From Candidatus Tanganyikabacteria bacterium (GTDB lineage: Bacteria > Cyanobacteriota > Sericytochromatia > S15B-MN24 > VGJW01), in assembly GCA_016867265.1 (NCBI GenBank), contig VGJW01000006.1, positions 62,001 through 126,000 of the forward strand: a stretch of 64,000 nucleotides of DNA. Reading direction: 5' to 3'. Each line of letters begins with the position of its first letter. The stretch's first letter is position 1. Of this stretch, positions 33,717 through 42,744 are shown one piece after another. A program made the position numbers and the translations under genes. Under the pieces are notes generated by a model. That model saw nothing but the letters and a program-made list of their open reading frames with translations, was not told the DNA's origin and made no database searches.

Positions 33717-35240
33717 ATGTCGATGATCCGCGAGGAAGCCGATGGACGGGTGGAGCTGACGGGGGATCTCTCCGGCAGCCCCCTGTACAACCATGATCTG
33801 GCCCCCACGCCCATCGCATCCCGGACGTGGCGCGCCGTGAACCTCGCGGGCCTGTGGGTGGCCATGTGCCTGTGCATCCCGACCTACCAGATGGCCTCGG
33901 GCCTGATTGCCGTGGGCATGAACGTCGGGCAGGCCGTCCTGACGATTCTGCTGGGCAACCTGATTGTCCTCTTGCCCATCTTGCTCAACAGCCACCCGGG
34001 CACGCGCTATGGCATCCCGTTTCCGGTCTTTGCTCGGGCCGCCTACGGCACGGCTGGCGCCAACCTGCCTGCCCTGATGCGTGCGCTGGTCGCGTGCGGC
34101 TGGTTCGGCATCAACGCGTGGATCGGCGGCCTCGCCCTCAACACCATGATCAAGGCGTTCTGGCCGGGTTGGACGGCCTGGGGCGGCTCCCCCGGCGGTT
34201 ATCCTGCCGGGCAGTGGCTGGCGTTCCTGGCCTTCTGGGGCCTGAACATGGTGGTTGTGTTCCGTGGCATGGATGCCCTGCGTCGATTCGGCAACATCTC
34301 GGCCGTGCTGGTTTTGGTCATGACCTTCGGGCTGTACGTCTGGACCGTCAGGGAGACGGGCTCGTGGGGTCCCGGCCTTACGGCCGGGGGCAAGCTGGAC
34401 GAACTGGTCACATTCCTGCCGGTGTTCATCCCCAGCCTGACGGCCATCATCGGCTTCTGGGCGACACTGTCGCTGAACATGCCGGACTTCACACGATTCG
34501 CGGCCAGTCAGAGGGACCAGGTCCGCGGGCAAGTCGCCAGCCTGCCCGCCGCCATGGTGGCCTTCTCGACTTTGGGCATTCTCATCACGTCGCAAAGTGG
34601 CATACTCTACGGCAAGGAAATCTGGGATCCCATCGCCTTGGTCGATAAACTGGGCAATCCGTGGGTCATCGCGCTTGCGACCTTCACGATCGCCTTGGCC
34701 ACGACTTCGGTCAACGTCGCGGCCAATGTCGTCTCGCCTGCGAACGACTTCGCCCACGTCTGGCCCAGCCGGATTGACTTCCGCAAGGGGGCCTTGATCA
34801 CCGGCGTCCTGGGCATTGTCATCCAGCCGTGGCGGCTGCTTTCGGATGCCAGCGCCTACATCTTCGACTGGCTCGGCTTCTATGCCGGGGGCCTCGGAGC
34901 CGTGGCCGGCGTACTCGTCTGGGACTACTGGGTCCTGCGGCGGACCCGACTGTCGCTCGCGGACCTCTACAACCCGACCGGTGCCTACGCCTATCGTTCG
35001 GGATGGCATCCTGCAGCTCTGCTGGCGACGGCCATTGGTTGCTTCCTTGCGTGGGGCGGGCGTCTGATACCCGCGATGGCCCCTGCCGTGCCTTATGGCT
35101 GGTTTGCGGGCTTCTTCGGCGCGGCCTTCGCTTACCACCTTCTGGCAAGGGCCAATGCCCTCGGGCAAGCCATCGACACCGAGCCCACGGACTCGGACTT
35201 GCCCGCCGTCCAGCCATCCCTTCCCCCTTCGGACGTCTGA
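33717..35240 (+). CDS. NCS1 family nucleobase permease
   Basis: A 507-residue inner-membrane transporter with about 12 helices, of the nucleobase:cation symporter-1 family (uracil, cytosine, allantoin, hydantoin). Landmarks are 'NHDLAPTPIASRTWRAVNL', 'FPVFARAAYGTAGANLPAL', 'CGWFGINAWIGG' with the ligand-stacking Trp, 'NMPDFTRFA' and 'TTSVNVAANVVSPANDF'. The ATG at 33717 lies 7 bases after the aminotransferase stop, and a second Met at 33723 is possible. Being inside the pathway, it most likely imports uracil, thymine or a hydropyrimidine. Confidence 0.92.
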   Translation: MSMIREEADGRVELTGDLSGSPLYNHDLAPTPIASRTWRAVNLAGLWVAMCLCIPTYQMASGLIAVGMNVGQAVLTILLGNLIVLLPILLNSHPGTRYGIPFPVFARAAYGTAGANLPALMRALVACGWFGINAWIGGLALNTMIKAFWPGWTAWGGSPGGYPAGQWLAFLAFWGLNMVVVFRGMDALRRFGNISAVLVLVMTFGLYVWTVRETGSWGPGLTAGGKLDELVTFLPVFIPSLTAIIGFWATLSLNMPDFTRFAASQRDQVRGQVASLPAAMVAFSTLGILITSQSGILYGKEIWDPIALVDKLGNPWVIALATFTIALATTSVNVAANVVSPANDFAHVWPSRIDFRKGALITGVLGIVIQPWRLLSDASAYIFDWLGFYAGGLGAVAGVLVWDYWVLRRTRLSLADLYNPTGAYAYRSGWHPAALLATAIGCFLAWGGRLIPAMAPAVPYGWFAGFFGAAFAYHLLARANALGQAIDTEPTDSDLPAVQPSLPPSDV

Positions 35241-35252
35241 GAGGAGATTGTC

Positions 35253-36719
35253 ATGACCCCCGCAACCACGACCCAGGTCCGTACCCTCGGCAACTACATC
35301 GACGGCAATTGGGTGCCCACGACCAGCACCGAGTTCCTTGACGTCGTCAACCCCGCGACCGAGGAAGTCCTGGCCCGCGTGCCCCTCTCGAACGCGCATG
35401 ACCTCGATGCCGCCGTGCAGGCTGCCAACCGGGCCTTCCAGGGCTGGCGCCAGACGCCGCCGGCAGAGCGATGCAAGGTCCTCTTCAAGTGGAAAAACCT
35501 GCTTGAGGAGCATTTCGAGGAGATTGCCCGCATCTGCACTCAGGAACACGGCAAGACGCTCGCCGAGGCCCGGGGTGACCTGCGGCGCGGCATCGACAAC
35601 CTCGACGTGGCCGTCGGCATCCCCTCATTGATGCAAGGCGAGGCCCTCGAAGACGTCGGCCGCGGCATCGACTGCGTGTCCTACCGCCGGCCGATGGGCG
35701 TCTTCGCTGTCATCGCCCCGTTCAACTTTCCGCCGATGGTACCGATGTGGTTCATCCCCTACGCCATCGCGACGGGCAACACCATCGTGCTCAAGCCCTC
35801 GGAGCAGGTTCCGTTGTCCCAGCAGCGGATGTGGGAGTTGCTCGAGCAGTGCGGCCTGCCGCCCGGCGTCGTCAACCTGGTGCATGGCGGTCGCGAGATC
35901 GTGACGGGGATGTGCGAGCACCCGCTCATCAAGGGCGTGTCTTTCGTGGGTTCGAGCCCCGTGGCCCAGTATGTCTACGAGACGGCGACGAAGCACGGCA
36001 AGCGTGCGCAGGCACTGGGAGGCGCCAAGAACTTCATCGTGGTCATGCCGGATGCCGACCTCGAGAAGAGCGTCGATATCCTCGTCGAATCCTGCTATGG
36101 CTGCGCCGGCCAGCGCTGCCTCGCCGGCGCGACGCTGGTGTTCGTTGGCGACGCTTATGAGAAGTTCAAGGGACCGATGCTGGATCGTATAAAGCGCATC
36201 AAGGTCGGCAACGGCCTCGAAGACGGCGTCGAGTTGGGACCTGTCATCTCCAAGTCCTCCCTGGACCGCATTCACGGGCTGATCGAGCGGGCAATCGGCG
36301 AGGGTGCGGAGATGCTGCTCGACGGGCGGCAGAACCACGGTCAGGACAAGGGCTACTTCCTCGGGCCGACGCTCTTCGACAACGTCACGCCAGACATGGA
36401 AATCGCGCGCGAGGAGGTCTTCGGGCCCGTGATGGCGTGGCTCAAGGTCGAGACCCTGGAACAGGCGCTTGCGATCCTGGACGCCCACCCCTACGGAAAC
36501 ACGACCTCGATCTTCACGTCCAGCGGCAAGCACGCCCGCACGTTCGCCTACCATGCCGAGCCCAGCATGATGGGCATCAACGTGGGCGTGGCGGCCCCGA
36601 TGAGCTACTTCAACTTCGGCGGGGCCAAAGGCTCGATGTTCGGGGACCTCAAGGCCCACGGCAAGCATGGGATCGAGTTCTATACGGACCGCAAGGTCGT
36701 GATTACCCGCTGGTTCTGA
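35253..36719 (+). CDS. mmsA: (Methyl)malonate-semialdehyde dehydrogenase, CoA-acylating
   Basis: A 488-residue aldehyde dehydrogenase that finishes the pathway by making acetyl-CoA from malonate semialdehyde (or propionyl-CoA from the methyl form). The nucleophile is C289 in 'GCAGQRCLAG', and 'IAPFNFPPMVPMWFIPYA' with Asn158 and 'GSSPVAQYVYE' are family-specific. MMSDH enzymes lack the general-base Glu of other ALDHs, and 'QALGGAKNF' here shows the same lack. AGGAG precedes the ATG. It is the last gene of the operon. Confidence 0.94.
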   Translation: MTPATTTQVRTLGNYIDGNWVPTTSTEFLDVVNPATEEVLARVPLSNAHDLDAAVQAANRAFQGWRQTPPAERCKVLFKWKNLLEEHFEEIARICTQEHGKTLAEARGDLRRGIDNLDVAVGIPSLMQGEALEDVGRGIDCVSYRRPMGVFAVIAPFNFPPMVPMWFIPYAIATGNTIVLKPSEQVPLSQQRMWELLEQCGLPPGVVNLVHGGREIVTGMCEHPLIKGVSFVGSSPVAQYVYETATKHGKRAQALGGAKNFIVVMPDADLEKSVDILVESCYGCAGQRCLAGATLVFVGDAYEKFKGPMLDRIKRIKVGNGLEDGVELGPVISKSSLDRIHGLIERAIGEGAEMLLDGRQNHGQDKGYFLGPTLFDNVTPDMEIAREEVFGPVMAWLKVETLEQALAILDAHPYGNTTSIFTSSGKHARTFAYHAEPSMMGINVGVAAPMSYFNFGGAKGSMFGDLKAHGKHGIEFYTDRKVVITRWF

Positions 36720-36737
36720 GGGCTGCCCCCCCGTGGG

Positions 36738-36743
36738 TATGAT
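36738..36743 (+). promoter_or_regulatory. -10 element of the gene at 36777
   Basis: TATGAT matches 5/6 of the -10 consensus and sits 33 bases before the ATG. The -35 match is weak (TTCTGA, 18 bases away). It suggests the next gene is transcribed separately from the pyrimidine operon. Confidence 0.5.
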
Positions 36744-36776
36744 TCCGTTGGACGGGGTCGGCCCGCGGGGGGACGC

Positions 36777-38123
36777 ATGATCAAGGGTGTCAAGGGCAGC
36801 AATGGCCCGGCAAAGCCCCAGCAGGGCAAGCCGGCCAGCAAGGCCGAACGTGCTGCGGACACGCCTCGCCAAGACGCCGGCAAGGCGGCGGGAGCCGGCA
36901 AGGGAGCGCGCACGCCCGAAACCTCGGGCAAGCCCGGCAAGGCCGACAAGGGCAGGCAGGGCGGGGATGGTGCGCGTGTCCTGGTTCAGGTACCCCCACC
37001 GCCTCCCAGGGGCAAGGCCGAGCCTCCAACACCCCGAGCCATCGAGGCCAACCCCGAGTACCAGGCCGCCATGACGACGCTGCAGGACAACGGCATCCTG
37101 ACAAAGAAACTGCGCAAGCAGTTGAACCGCTTGCTTTCTGCCGCCGAACCAGCCGGGACAGCTGCGCCCCCTTCGGCCTTCGCGGCCGGCGGTGGGGCAC
37201 CGGCCGCACCCGCGGCGCCGGACAAGGCAGGCCAGTTGCTGTTGAACCTCGTGAAGCACCTGGCCCACCCGGAATCCATCATCCAGGGGGAGGGCACCTG
37301 GTCGTGCACCGTCGCCTCGCTGCAGGCTACCGTCGCCCAGATGGCTCCGGCACGTTATGCCAGGATGGTGATCGATCTGGCCACGACAGGCGAGACCAAG
37401 GTCCCCGGCAAAGAGCGAATCGAGGCCGATCATCGCGGCCTTCGCAACGAGGCTGACGGCAGGGATCCGATCGAGGACCTCTTTCAGGAATCCATGTTGT
37501 CGGCCGCACAGGCATGGGAGGACAAGGCCAAGGGCAAGCCAGCCGCCGGGCAGGCTTCGGACGACGATTTTGGCCGCGGTGCCTATGGTAGTGGTCGTCG
37601 CTATGGCAACGGAGCCTACCGGGGGGGGCGTCGCTACGGCGGTGACGACGAGGCAGTCGCGGGCCGGGGGCTGACGGCCGAGAGCTACACCCGTCTCGTG
37701 ACGGAAGTCTTCGGAAAGGGCCACGATCTTTTGCGTGCCACACCCGAGAGCCCTCTCGAGCGAGGGGAAACCATGCATCTGTTGCAGGCGGCGCTGAAGC
37801 GGGGACCGGTGCCAGCCGGGGTGACCTTCCCCTCCGAGGATGGCAAGACGACCATGCACCATGCCATCCGGGTCGTGGGTGTCCAGGACGACAGCGGCCG
37901 CAGCACGCTCCGGCCCGACAAGAAGATCGATGGTCAGAAACCCGGAAAGCCCGCCGCCGTGATCGTGGCGGACCCGCAGACGGGAGAGCAGCGTTCCGTC
38001 CCCATCGACCGATTCATGAAGGACCTCGACTTCCTGACGCTCCCCAAGGAAATCCTGCAACCCGAGGTGCCGGAGGGCATGGAAGCCTTTGCGGCGGCTT
38101 TCGCACGAAGCCTCGGGAGTTGA
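36777..38123 (+). CDS. Papain-like cysteine peptidase-like protein with disordered N-terminus
   Basis: A 448-residue protein not matching a family I can name. Residues 1-90 are Lys/Gly/Pro/Ala-rich and look disordered, with no signal peptide. A second Ala/Pro linker covers about 122-150. The C-terminal part has the spacing of a papain-like fold: Cys177 in 'GEGTWSCTVASLQATVAQ', His361/362 in 'TTMHHAIRVVGV' and Asp399 in 'VIVADPQTGEQRSVPIDRF'. A Gly/Arg/Tyr insert lies at about 266-288. C39- and YopT-like peptidases have this order of Cys, His and Asp. Activity is inferred. Confidence 0.6.
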   Translation: MIKGVKGSNGPAKPQQGKPASKAERAADTPRQDAGKAAGAGKGARTPETSGKPGKADKGRQGGDGARVLVQVPPPPPRGKAEPPTPRAIEANPEYQAAMTTLQDNGILTKKLRKQLNRLLSAAEPAGTAAPPSAFAAGGGAPAAPAAPDKAGQLLLNLVKHLAHPESIIQGEGTWSCTVASLQATVAQMAPARYARMVIDLATTGETKVPGKERIEADHRGLRNEADGRDPIEDLFQESMLSAAQAWEDKAKGKPAAGQASDDDFGRGAYGSGRRYGNGAYRGGRRYGGDDEAVAGRGLTAESYTRLVTEVFGKGHDLLRATPESPLERGETMHLLQAALKRGPVPAGVTFPSEDGKTTMHHAIRVVGVQDDSGRSTLRPDKKIDGQKPGKPAAVIVADPQTGEQRSVPIDRFMKDLDFLTLPKEILQPEVPEGMEAFAAAFARSLGS

Positions 38124-38180
38124 CCGGTTCCCGGGGTCGGGATGTGCTACCTTCGGGCAGGATGTCCCGGAGATTTCACC

Positions 38181-39218
38181 TTGCCGCTCGCCATCGACCC
38201 CGCTGAACTGGCGCCGGGCCTTGCGCCCGTGGCCGACTACTTTCCGCTGGAACGCGGACGCTACGAGGTTCAGGCGGGCCTGAAAATCCTGGGCCAGCAG
38301 CCGGTGGACGGCGTGGTCGAGACGCACCATTTCACGGCCGATGGCCTGCTGCCCCAGTACCTGCGCAACAAGCAGGCCAACATGGCTGAGGCACCGGAAC
38401 GCTATCACCCGCCGGCTGATCTCGAGCCTGCCCTGGCCGAGGCCATCGGCAACTGGTGGCTTGGGCAGCTGCATCGCGACTTTCCCGAGCGATTCGTGTC
38501 GGAATTGAGCCCGTGGCAGGTGATGCGCCTGCATGACCGCTGGACGAACTGGGGCTTCGAGCTGGATATGGGCCGGAAGGTCGTCGACGCCCAGCGCACC
38601 TTTGCGCCGCCCGGAGCCTTCGGGGCCATCGGGGCCCCGGACCTGTATGGCCGAAGCGTCCTCGATGCCTTGGCGCGCCTGGTGGCCGAGGACGTGGCCA
38701 TCGTCCGGCGCGATCGCCTTACGGGCCGGGATCGCTTGGTCTGGATCCACCTGAACAGCCCCAACCATTGGAGCGCCGCCGACAAGATAGGCAAAGACTT
38801 CCTGGCGATGCATGAACCCGTAGCTGACTTCGGCAACATCGCCAAGGCATCGGATCGCATCCTGGAAGCCATGATCACCAAGGGGCCCTTCCTACGATTT
38901 GCGTGGGGCATCGCCACGGATACGGTGCTGGACCATCATCCGGACAGCCCCGCCGGTCGCGCGCTGCCGGACATGTCACCCGAGGGCGCTGTCCGAGGCA
39001 CCTACCTGCGGATCGAGCGCCAGACGCTCAAGGGCTTCCCCGAGCACGACGCCGCGCTCTTCACGATCCGGACCTACTTCAAGCCAGTCGCCGAAGTGGC
39101 AGCAGACCCCGAGCGCCGAGACCTGCTGCGCGACGCTATCCTCTCGATATCTCCGGAAGCCCTGCGTTACAAGGGCATCGCTCCCTACCGCGACCTGCTG
39201 CTCGCAGGCCTCGCCTGA
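38181..39218 (+). CDS. DUF3445/HODM-domain protein (haem-dependent oxidative N-demethylase-like)
   Basis: A 345-residue protein of the DUF3445 family, which contains the alpha subunit of haem-dependent dimethylamine mono-oxygenase. Characteristic parts are the N-terminal 'DYFPLERGRYEVQAGLKIL', 'WIHLNSPNHWSAADKIG' and 'LRIERQTLKGFPEHDAALF'. TTG at 38181 is chosen because CGGAG lies 8 bases upstream. The earlier ATG at 38142 falls inside an extended -10 promoter (TG-C-TACCTT, 38145-38153). No beta or gamma oxygenase subunits are nearby, so the substrate is open. Confidence 0.8.
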   Translation: MPLAIDPAELAPGLAPVADYFPLERGRYEVQAGLKILGQQPVDGVVETHHFTADGLLPQYLRNKQANMAEAPERYHPPADLEPALAEAIGNWWLGQLHRDFPERFVSELSPWQVMRLHDRWTNWGFELDMGRKVVDAQRTFAPPGAFGAIGAPDLYGRSVLDALARLVAEDVAIVRRDRLTGRDRLVWIHLNSPNHWSAADKIGKDFLAMHEPVADFGNIAKASDRILEAMITKGPFLRFAWGIATDTVLDHHPDSPAGRALPDMSPEGAVRGTYLRIERQTLKGFPEHDAALFTIRTYFKPVAEVAADPERRDLLRDAILSISPEALRYKGIAPYRDLLLAGLA

Positions 39219-39225
39219 AACCGGC

Positions 39226-41040
39226 ATGGCCATCAAACCCGCCTTGCTCTCGTGCCGCGATCTGGGGCACCGCATGGGTGCGCGTGTCCTGTTCGACGGG
39301 CTGGCCTTTGGTGTCCATGAGGACGATCGCATCGGCATCGTCGGCCCCAATGGATCCGGCAAGTCGACGCTGCTGCGCCTGCTGGCCGGCGTAGATGCGC
39401 CTGATGAGGGCGAGCGCGCCCTGCAGCGCGATACGGTGCTGGGCTACGTCCCTCAGGAAGCGGTTTTCCTGCAGGAAACGCCCGAAGCCGTCTTGCGCGC
39501 CGCGCTCGAAAGCCTGCCCCTCGAGGAGCACGAAAAGGATGGGCGCATCGCCGAGACACTGGGTCGGGCAGGCTTCACGGACCCTGACCAGCCTACGGCA
39601 AAGCTGTCGGGTGGCTGGCGCAAACGCCTCGACATAGCCCGTCAGTGGGTACTGGAGCCGAACATCCTGCTGCTGGACGAGCCGACCAACCATCTGGACC
39701 TCGAGGGTGTCCTGTGGCTGGAGGGCCTGCTGCGGTCCACGAGCAAGGCCTTTGTCGTCGTCAGCCATGACCGGGCCTTCCTCGAGGCGGTTTGCAACCG
39801 GATCGTGGAAATCGACCGTCGCCACCCCGGTGGCATCCTGTCGATACCGGGCAACTACAGCCGTTTCCTTGAAGAGCGGGAAGCCGCCCTTGACAGCCAG
39901 GATGCGGCCCGAGCCGCACTGGCGAATCGTGTCCGCCAGGAGATCGCCTGGTTGCGGAAGATGCCCCAGGGACGGCAAGCCAAGCAGCAGGCCAGAGTCA
40001 ATCAGGCCGAGGGCCTGATCGATGACCTGGCCGATGCCCGGAGTCGAGCCGTCCAGAGAACGGCGGACGTACAGTTCGCCGCGACGGAGCGCAAGACCCG
40101 AAAGCTGCTCGAAGCAAAGGGTCTGGGCAAGGCCTACGGGAATCGCAGCCTCTTCGGCGGGGTCGACTTGCTGCTTTCCCCCGGCACCCGCGTGGGTCTC
40201 CTGGGTCCCAATGGGTCGGGCAAATCAACCTTGCTGGGCATTCTGGAAGGGCGCCTGCAGCACGACACGGGCAGCCTGATGCGTGCCGACGGCCTGGTGA
40301 CCGTCCACTTCACCCAGGATCGCTCCAGCCTGGACCCCGGCCAGACCCTGCGACGCGCGTTGTGTCCGGAGGGGGATTTCGTCCAGCATCAGGGCCGACC
40401 CGTGCACGTGATGTCCTGGGCCCAGCGGTTTCTCTTTCACAAGGACCAACTCGAACTTGCGGTCGGCCGGCTGTCGGGGGGCGAGCAGGCAAGGCTGCTC
40501 GTGGCGCGCCTGATGTTGCAGCCCGCCGATGTGCTGATCCTGGACGAGCCGACCAACGACCTCGACATCCCCACCCTCGAGGTCCTCGAGGACAGCCTGC
40601 TCGACTTCCCCGGCGGTCTGGTGCTGGTCACGCACGACCGCGCCATGCTCGGCCGGCTGGCGACGCGGCTGCTGGCGCTCGACGGCGAGGGTGGCGCAAC
40701 GTGGCACGAGGACCTCGATCAGTGGCAGGATGCCCGCAGGCAGCGGGAGCGTGCGCGCAGCAAGCCGGTCGACAAGACGCCTGCCGCTGCCCCGAAGGCC
40801 AAGGACCGGGGCGCGAAGCTGACGTGGCGAGAGCAGCAGGAATGGCAGGGCATGGAAGCAGCCATCGAGAAGGGCGAGGCCGAGGTCACGCACCTTGAGG
40901 CGGCCGTCGCTGACCCCAAGGTCGCCAGCGACGGGTGGGAATTGCAGCAGCGCTGCACCGCGCTCGAACAGGCGCAGGCCGAGGTGGCCCGCCTGTACGA
41001 GCGCTGGGCCGAGCTTGAGGCGAAGCAAGCCGGAGGCTAG
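39226..41040 (+). CDS. ABC-F ATPase, Uup type
   Basis: A 604-residue cytosolic protein with two ATP-binding cassettes and no membrane part. Walker A is 'GPNGSGKST' twice, signatures are 'KLSGGWRKRLDIARQW' and 'RLSGGEQARLLVARL', and Walker B is 'LLLDEPTNHLD' and 'LILDEPTNDLD'. The linker and the C-terminal coiled coil ('EWQGMEAAIEKGEAEVTHLE') match Uup, an ABC-F factor acting on ribosomes or branched DNA. The ATG at 39226 lies 8 bases after the DUF3445 stop. It is followed by a second ABC-F gene. Confidence 0.9.
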   Translation: MAIKPALLSCRDLGHRMGARVLFDGLAFGVHEDDRIGIVGPNGSGKSTLLRLLAGVDAPDEGERALQRDTVLGYVPQEAVFLQETPEAVLRAALESLPLEEHEKDGRIAETLGRAGFTDPDQPTAKLSGGWRKRLDIARQWVLEPNILLLDEPTNHLDLEGVLWLEGLLRSTSKAFVVVSHDRAFLEAVCNRIVEIDRRHPGGILSIPGNYSRFLEEREAALDSQDAARAALANRVRQEIAWLRKMPQGRQAKQQARVNQAEGLIDDLADARSRAVQRTADVQFAATERKTRKLLEAKGLGKAYGNRSLFGGVDLLLSPGTRVGLLGPNGSGKSTLLGILEGRLQHDTGSLMRADGLVTVHFTQDRSSLDPGQTLRRALCPEGDFVQHQGRPVHVMSWAQRFLFHKDQLELAVGRLSGGEQARLLVARLMLQPADVLILDEPTNDLDIPTLEVLEDSLLDFPGGLVLVTHDRAMLGRLATRLLALDGEGGATWHEDLDQWQDARRQRERARSKPVDKTPAAAPKAKDRGAKLTWREQQEWQGMEAAIEKGEAEVTHLEAAVADPKVASDGWELQQRCTALEQAQAEVARLYERWAELEAKQAGG

Positions 41041-41059
41041 CCTTGGGGCCCCTGACCGT

Positions 41060-41081
41060 GCGATCATGAGGCCATGATCGC
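41060..41081 (+). promoter_or_regulatory. Inverted repeat over the start codon of the second ABC-F gene
   Basis: GCGATCATG and CATGATCGC form a perfect 9-bp stem with a 4-base loop (AGGC). The start ATG (41074-41076) is in the 3' arm and the only GAGG lies at the top of the stem. Folding in the mRNA would hide the initiation region. ABC-F genes are often controlled by leader structures that respond to stalled ribosomes, so this could be a simple translational switch. Confidence 0.45.
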
Positions 41082-42714
41082 CTTCACCAAGGTCACCAAG
41101 ACCCACGGCAAGCGCCACCTCTACAAGGACGCATCCTTCCAGATCAACCCTGGGGATCGCGTCGGCCTCGTCGGTCCCAACGGGACGGGCAAGACCACGA
41201 TATTCCGCCTGATCATGGGCGAGGAGAGGCCGGACGAGGGGACCATCTCGATTCCCGAGCGTTTCCGCATCGGCTACTTCTCTCAGGAACCCGCTGCGGA
41301 CACGGAGGCGAGCGTGCTCGCTTCCGCCCTCGCCGGAGCCGGCGAGGTGGCCGAACTCGAGGCCGCCATTGCGTCGCTGTCCGAGCAACTGGGAGACCCG
41401 GACCTTGCCGAGGATCGGATGAACGTCATCCTCGAAGAGTTGGGAGAGGCCCAGACCCGTTTCGAGAATCTCGGGGGCTATGACCTGGAGAGCCGTGCTC
41501 AGGTGGTCCTGGGTGGCCTTGGCTTCAGCAACGAGGACATGCAAAAGCCGGTCCGTGCCTTCTCGGGTGGCTGGCGCATGCGTATCGAACTGGCCAAGGT
41601 ACTGCTCGGTCAACCCGACGCGCTGGTCCTCGACGAACCGACGAACCATCTGGACGTCGAGTCCATCGTCTGGCTCGAAGAGTTCCTCAGCCAGTACAAG
41701 GGCACCATCTTCATGACCAGCCACGACCGCGACTTCATGAATCGCCTGGTCCGTAAGATCGTGGCCCTGGAATGGGGCCAGATCAACGTCTATTCGGGCA
41801 ACTACGATCACTACGAGCGTGAGGCCGCCCAGCGGCTCGAGAACCTCGAGGCCGCCGCCGAGCGTCAGGAGGCCTTCCTCGAAAAGGAGGAGAAGTTCAT
41901 CGCTCGCTTCAAGGCCCGGGCCTCGCATGCTTCCTCGGTGCAGTCGCGCGTCAAGATGATCGAGAAGATCGACCGCATTGAGGTCCCGAAGGAGGGCAAG
42001 GCGGTGGATTTCCGCTGGCTGCCCGGGCAACGCAGTGGCGAAATCATTGCCGACGTCCAGGGCGTGACGAAGACCTACGGCAGCAAGCAGGTCCTCGGTG
42101 GCGTTGACTTCCAGGTCAAGCGTCTCGAACGCGTCGCCCTGCTCGGCATCAACGGGGCCGGCAAGAGCACGTTGCTCAAGATCCTGGCGGGCGACCTCGA
42201 ACCGGACGACGGCTCCTGCAAGCTGGGTGCCAGCCTGCAGATGGGCTATTTCGCCCAGCATCAGGCCGAGCAACTGGACCCCGGGAAGACCGTGTTCGAC
42301 ACGGTTCAGGACATCGTGCCGACGACCGGCCGTGGTGTCATCCAGAACTTGCTGGGCTCGCTGCGCTTCTCGGGAGACGACGTCGAGAAGAAGATCTCGG
42401 TCCTGTCGGGTGGTGAGAAGACCCGCGTGGTGCTGGCGTGCCTCATCGCCAAGCCCCGCAACCTGCTGATTCTCGACGAGCCCACGAACCACCTGGACCT
42501 GCGCAGCCGCGAGGTCCTGCTCGAAGCGCTCAAGGCCTTCGAGGGCACCTTGCTCTTCGTCAGCCACGACCGTCATTTCCTGCGGGAATTGGCAACACGG
42601 GTCATCCTGATCGACCGCGGCCAGACCCACGACTTCCCCGGCGGCCTGGGCTACTTCCTCGAGAAGTCCGGACACAAGATGCCGGGCTCCGAGTACACCG
42701 TCCGCGTCGGCTGA
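41074..42714 (+). CDS. ABC-F ATPase (YbiT/EttA-like)
   Basis: A 546-residue ribosome-associated ABC-F protein with two cassettes: Walker A 'GPNGTGKTT' and 'GINGAGKST', signatures 'FSGGWRMRIELAKVLL' and 'LSGGEKTRVVLACLI', and Walker B 'LVLDEPTNHLD' and 'LILDEPTNHLD'. The P-site tRNA interaction motif linker is long and charged ('EKEEKFIARFKARASHASS'). It ends without the Uup coiled coil. It is a second, distinct ABC-F directly after Uup, 34 bases away, with an unusual hairpin over its start. Confidence 0.9.
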   Translation: MIAFTKVTKTHGKRHLYKDASFQINPGDRVGLVGPNGTGKTTIFRLIMGEERPDEGTISIPERFRIGYFSQEPAADTEASVLASALAGAGEVAELEAAIASLSEQLGDPDLAEDRMNVILEELGEAQTRFENLGGYDLESRAQVVLGGLGFSNEDMQKPVRAFSGGWRMRIELAKVLLGQPDALVLDEPTNHLDVESIVWLEEFLSQYKGTIFMTSHDRDFMNRLVRKIVALEWGQINVYSGNYDHYEREAAQRLENLEAAAERQEAFLEKEEKFIARFKARASHASSVQSRVKMIEKIDRIEVPKEGKAVDFRWLPGQRSGEIIADVQGVTKTYGSKQVLGGVDFQVKRLERVALLGINGAGKSTLLKILAGDLEPDDGSCKLGASLQMGYFAQHQAEQLDPGKTVFDTVQDIVPTTGRGVIQNLLGSLRFSGDDVEKKISVLSGGEKTRVVLACLIAKPRNLLILDEPTNHLDLRSREVLLEALKAFEGTLLFVSHDRHFLRELATRVILIDRGQTHDFPGGLGYFLEKSGHKMPGSEYTVRVG

Positions 42715-42744
42715 CTGGCGGCCAGCGCCGTGCCTCCTGCCGTT

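Noticed and set aside
33612-35549. A 645-codon open frame on the minus strand
   Set aside because: It is antisense to the NCS1 permease, whose hydrophobic codon pattern gives a long stop-free complement. There is no ribosome site or domain.
35625-38813. A 1062-codon open frame on the minus strand
   Set aside because: It lies antisense to mmsA, the papain-like gene and the DUF3445 gene. High GC content leaves the opposite strand open, and the translation shows no domain or membrane pattern.
40225-42675. An 816-codon open frame on the minus strand
   Set aside because: It is antisense to two clear ABC-F genes. Its sequence repeats Leu-Asp-Glu-like patterns derived from their codons.
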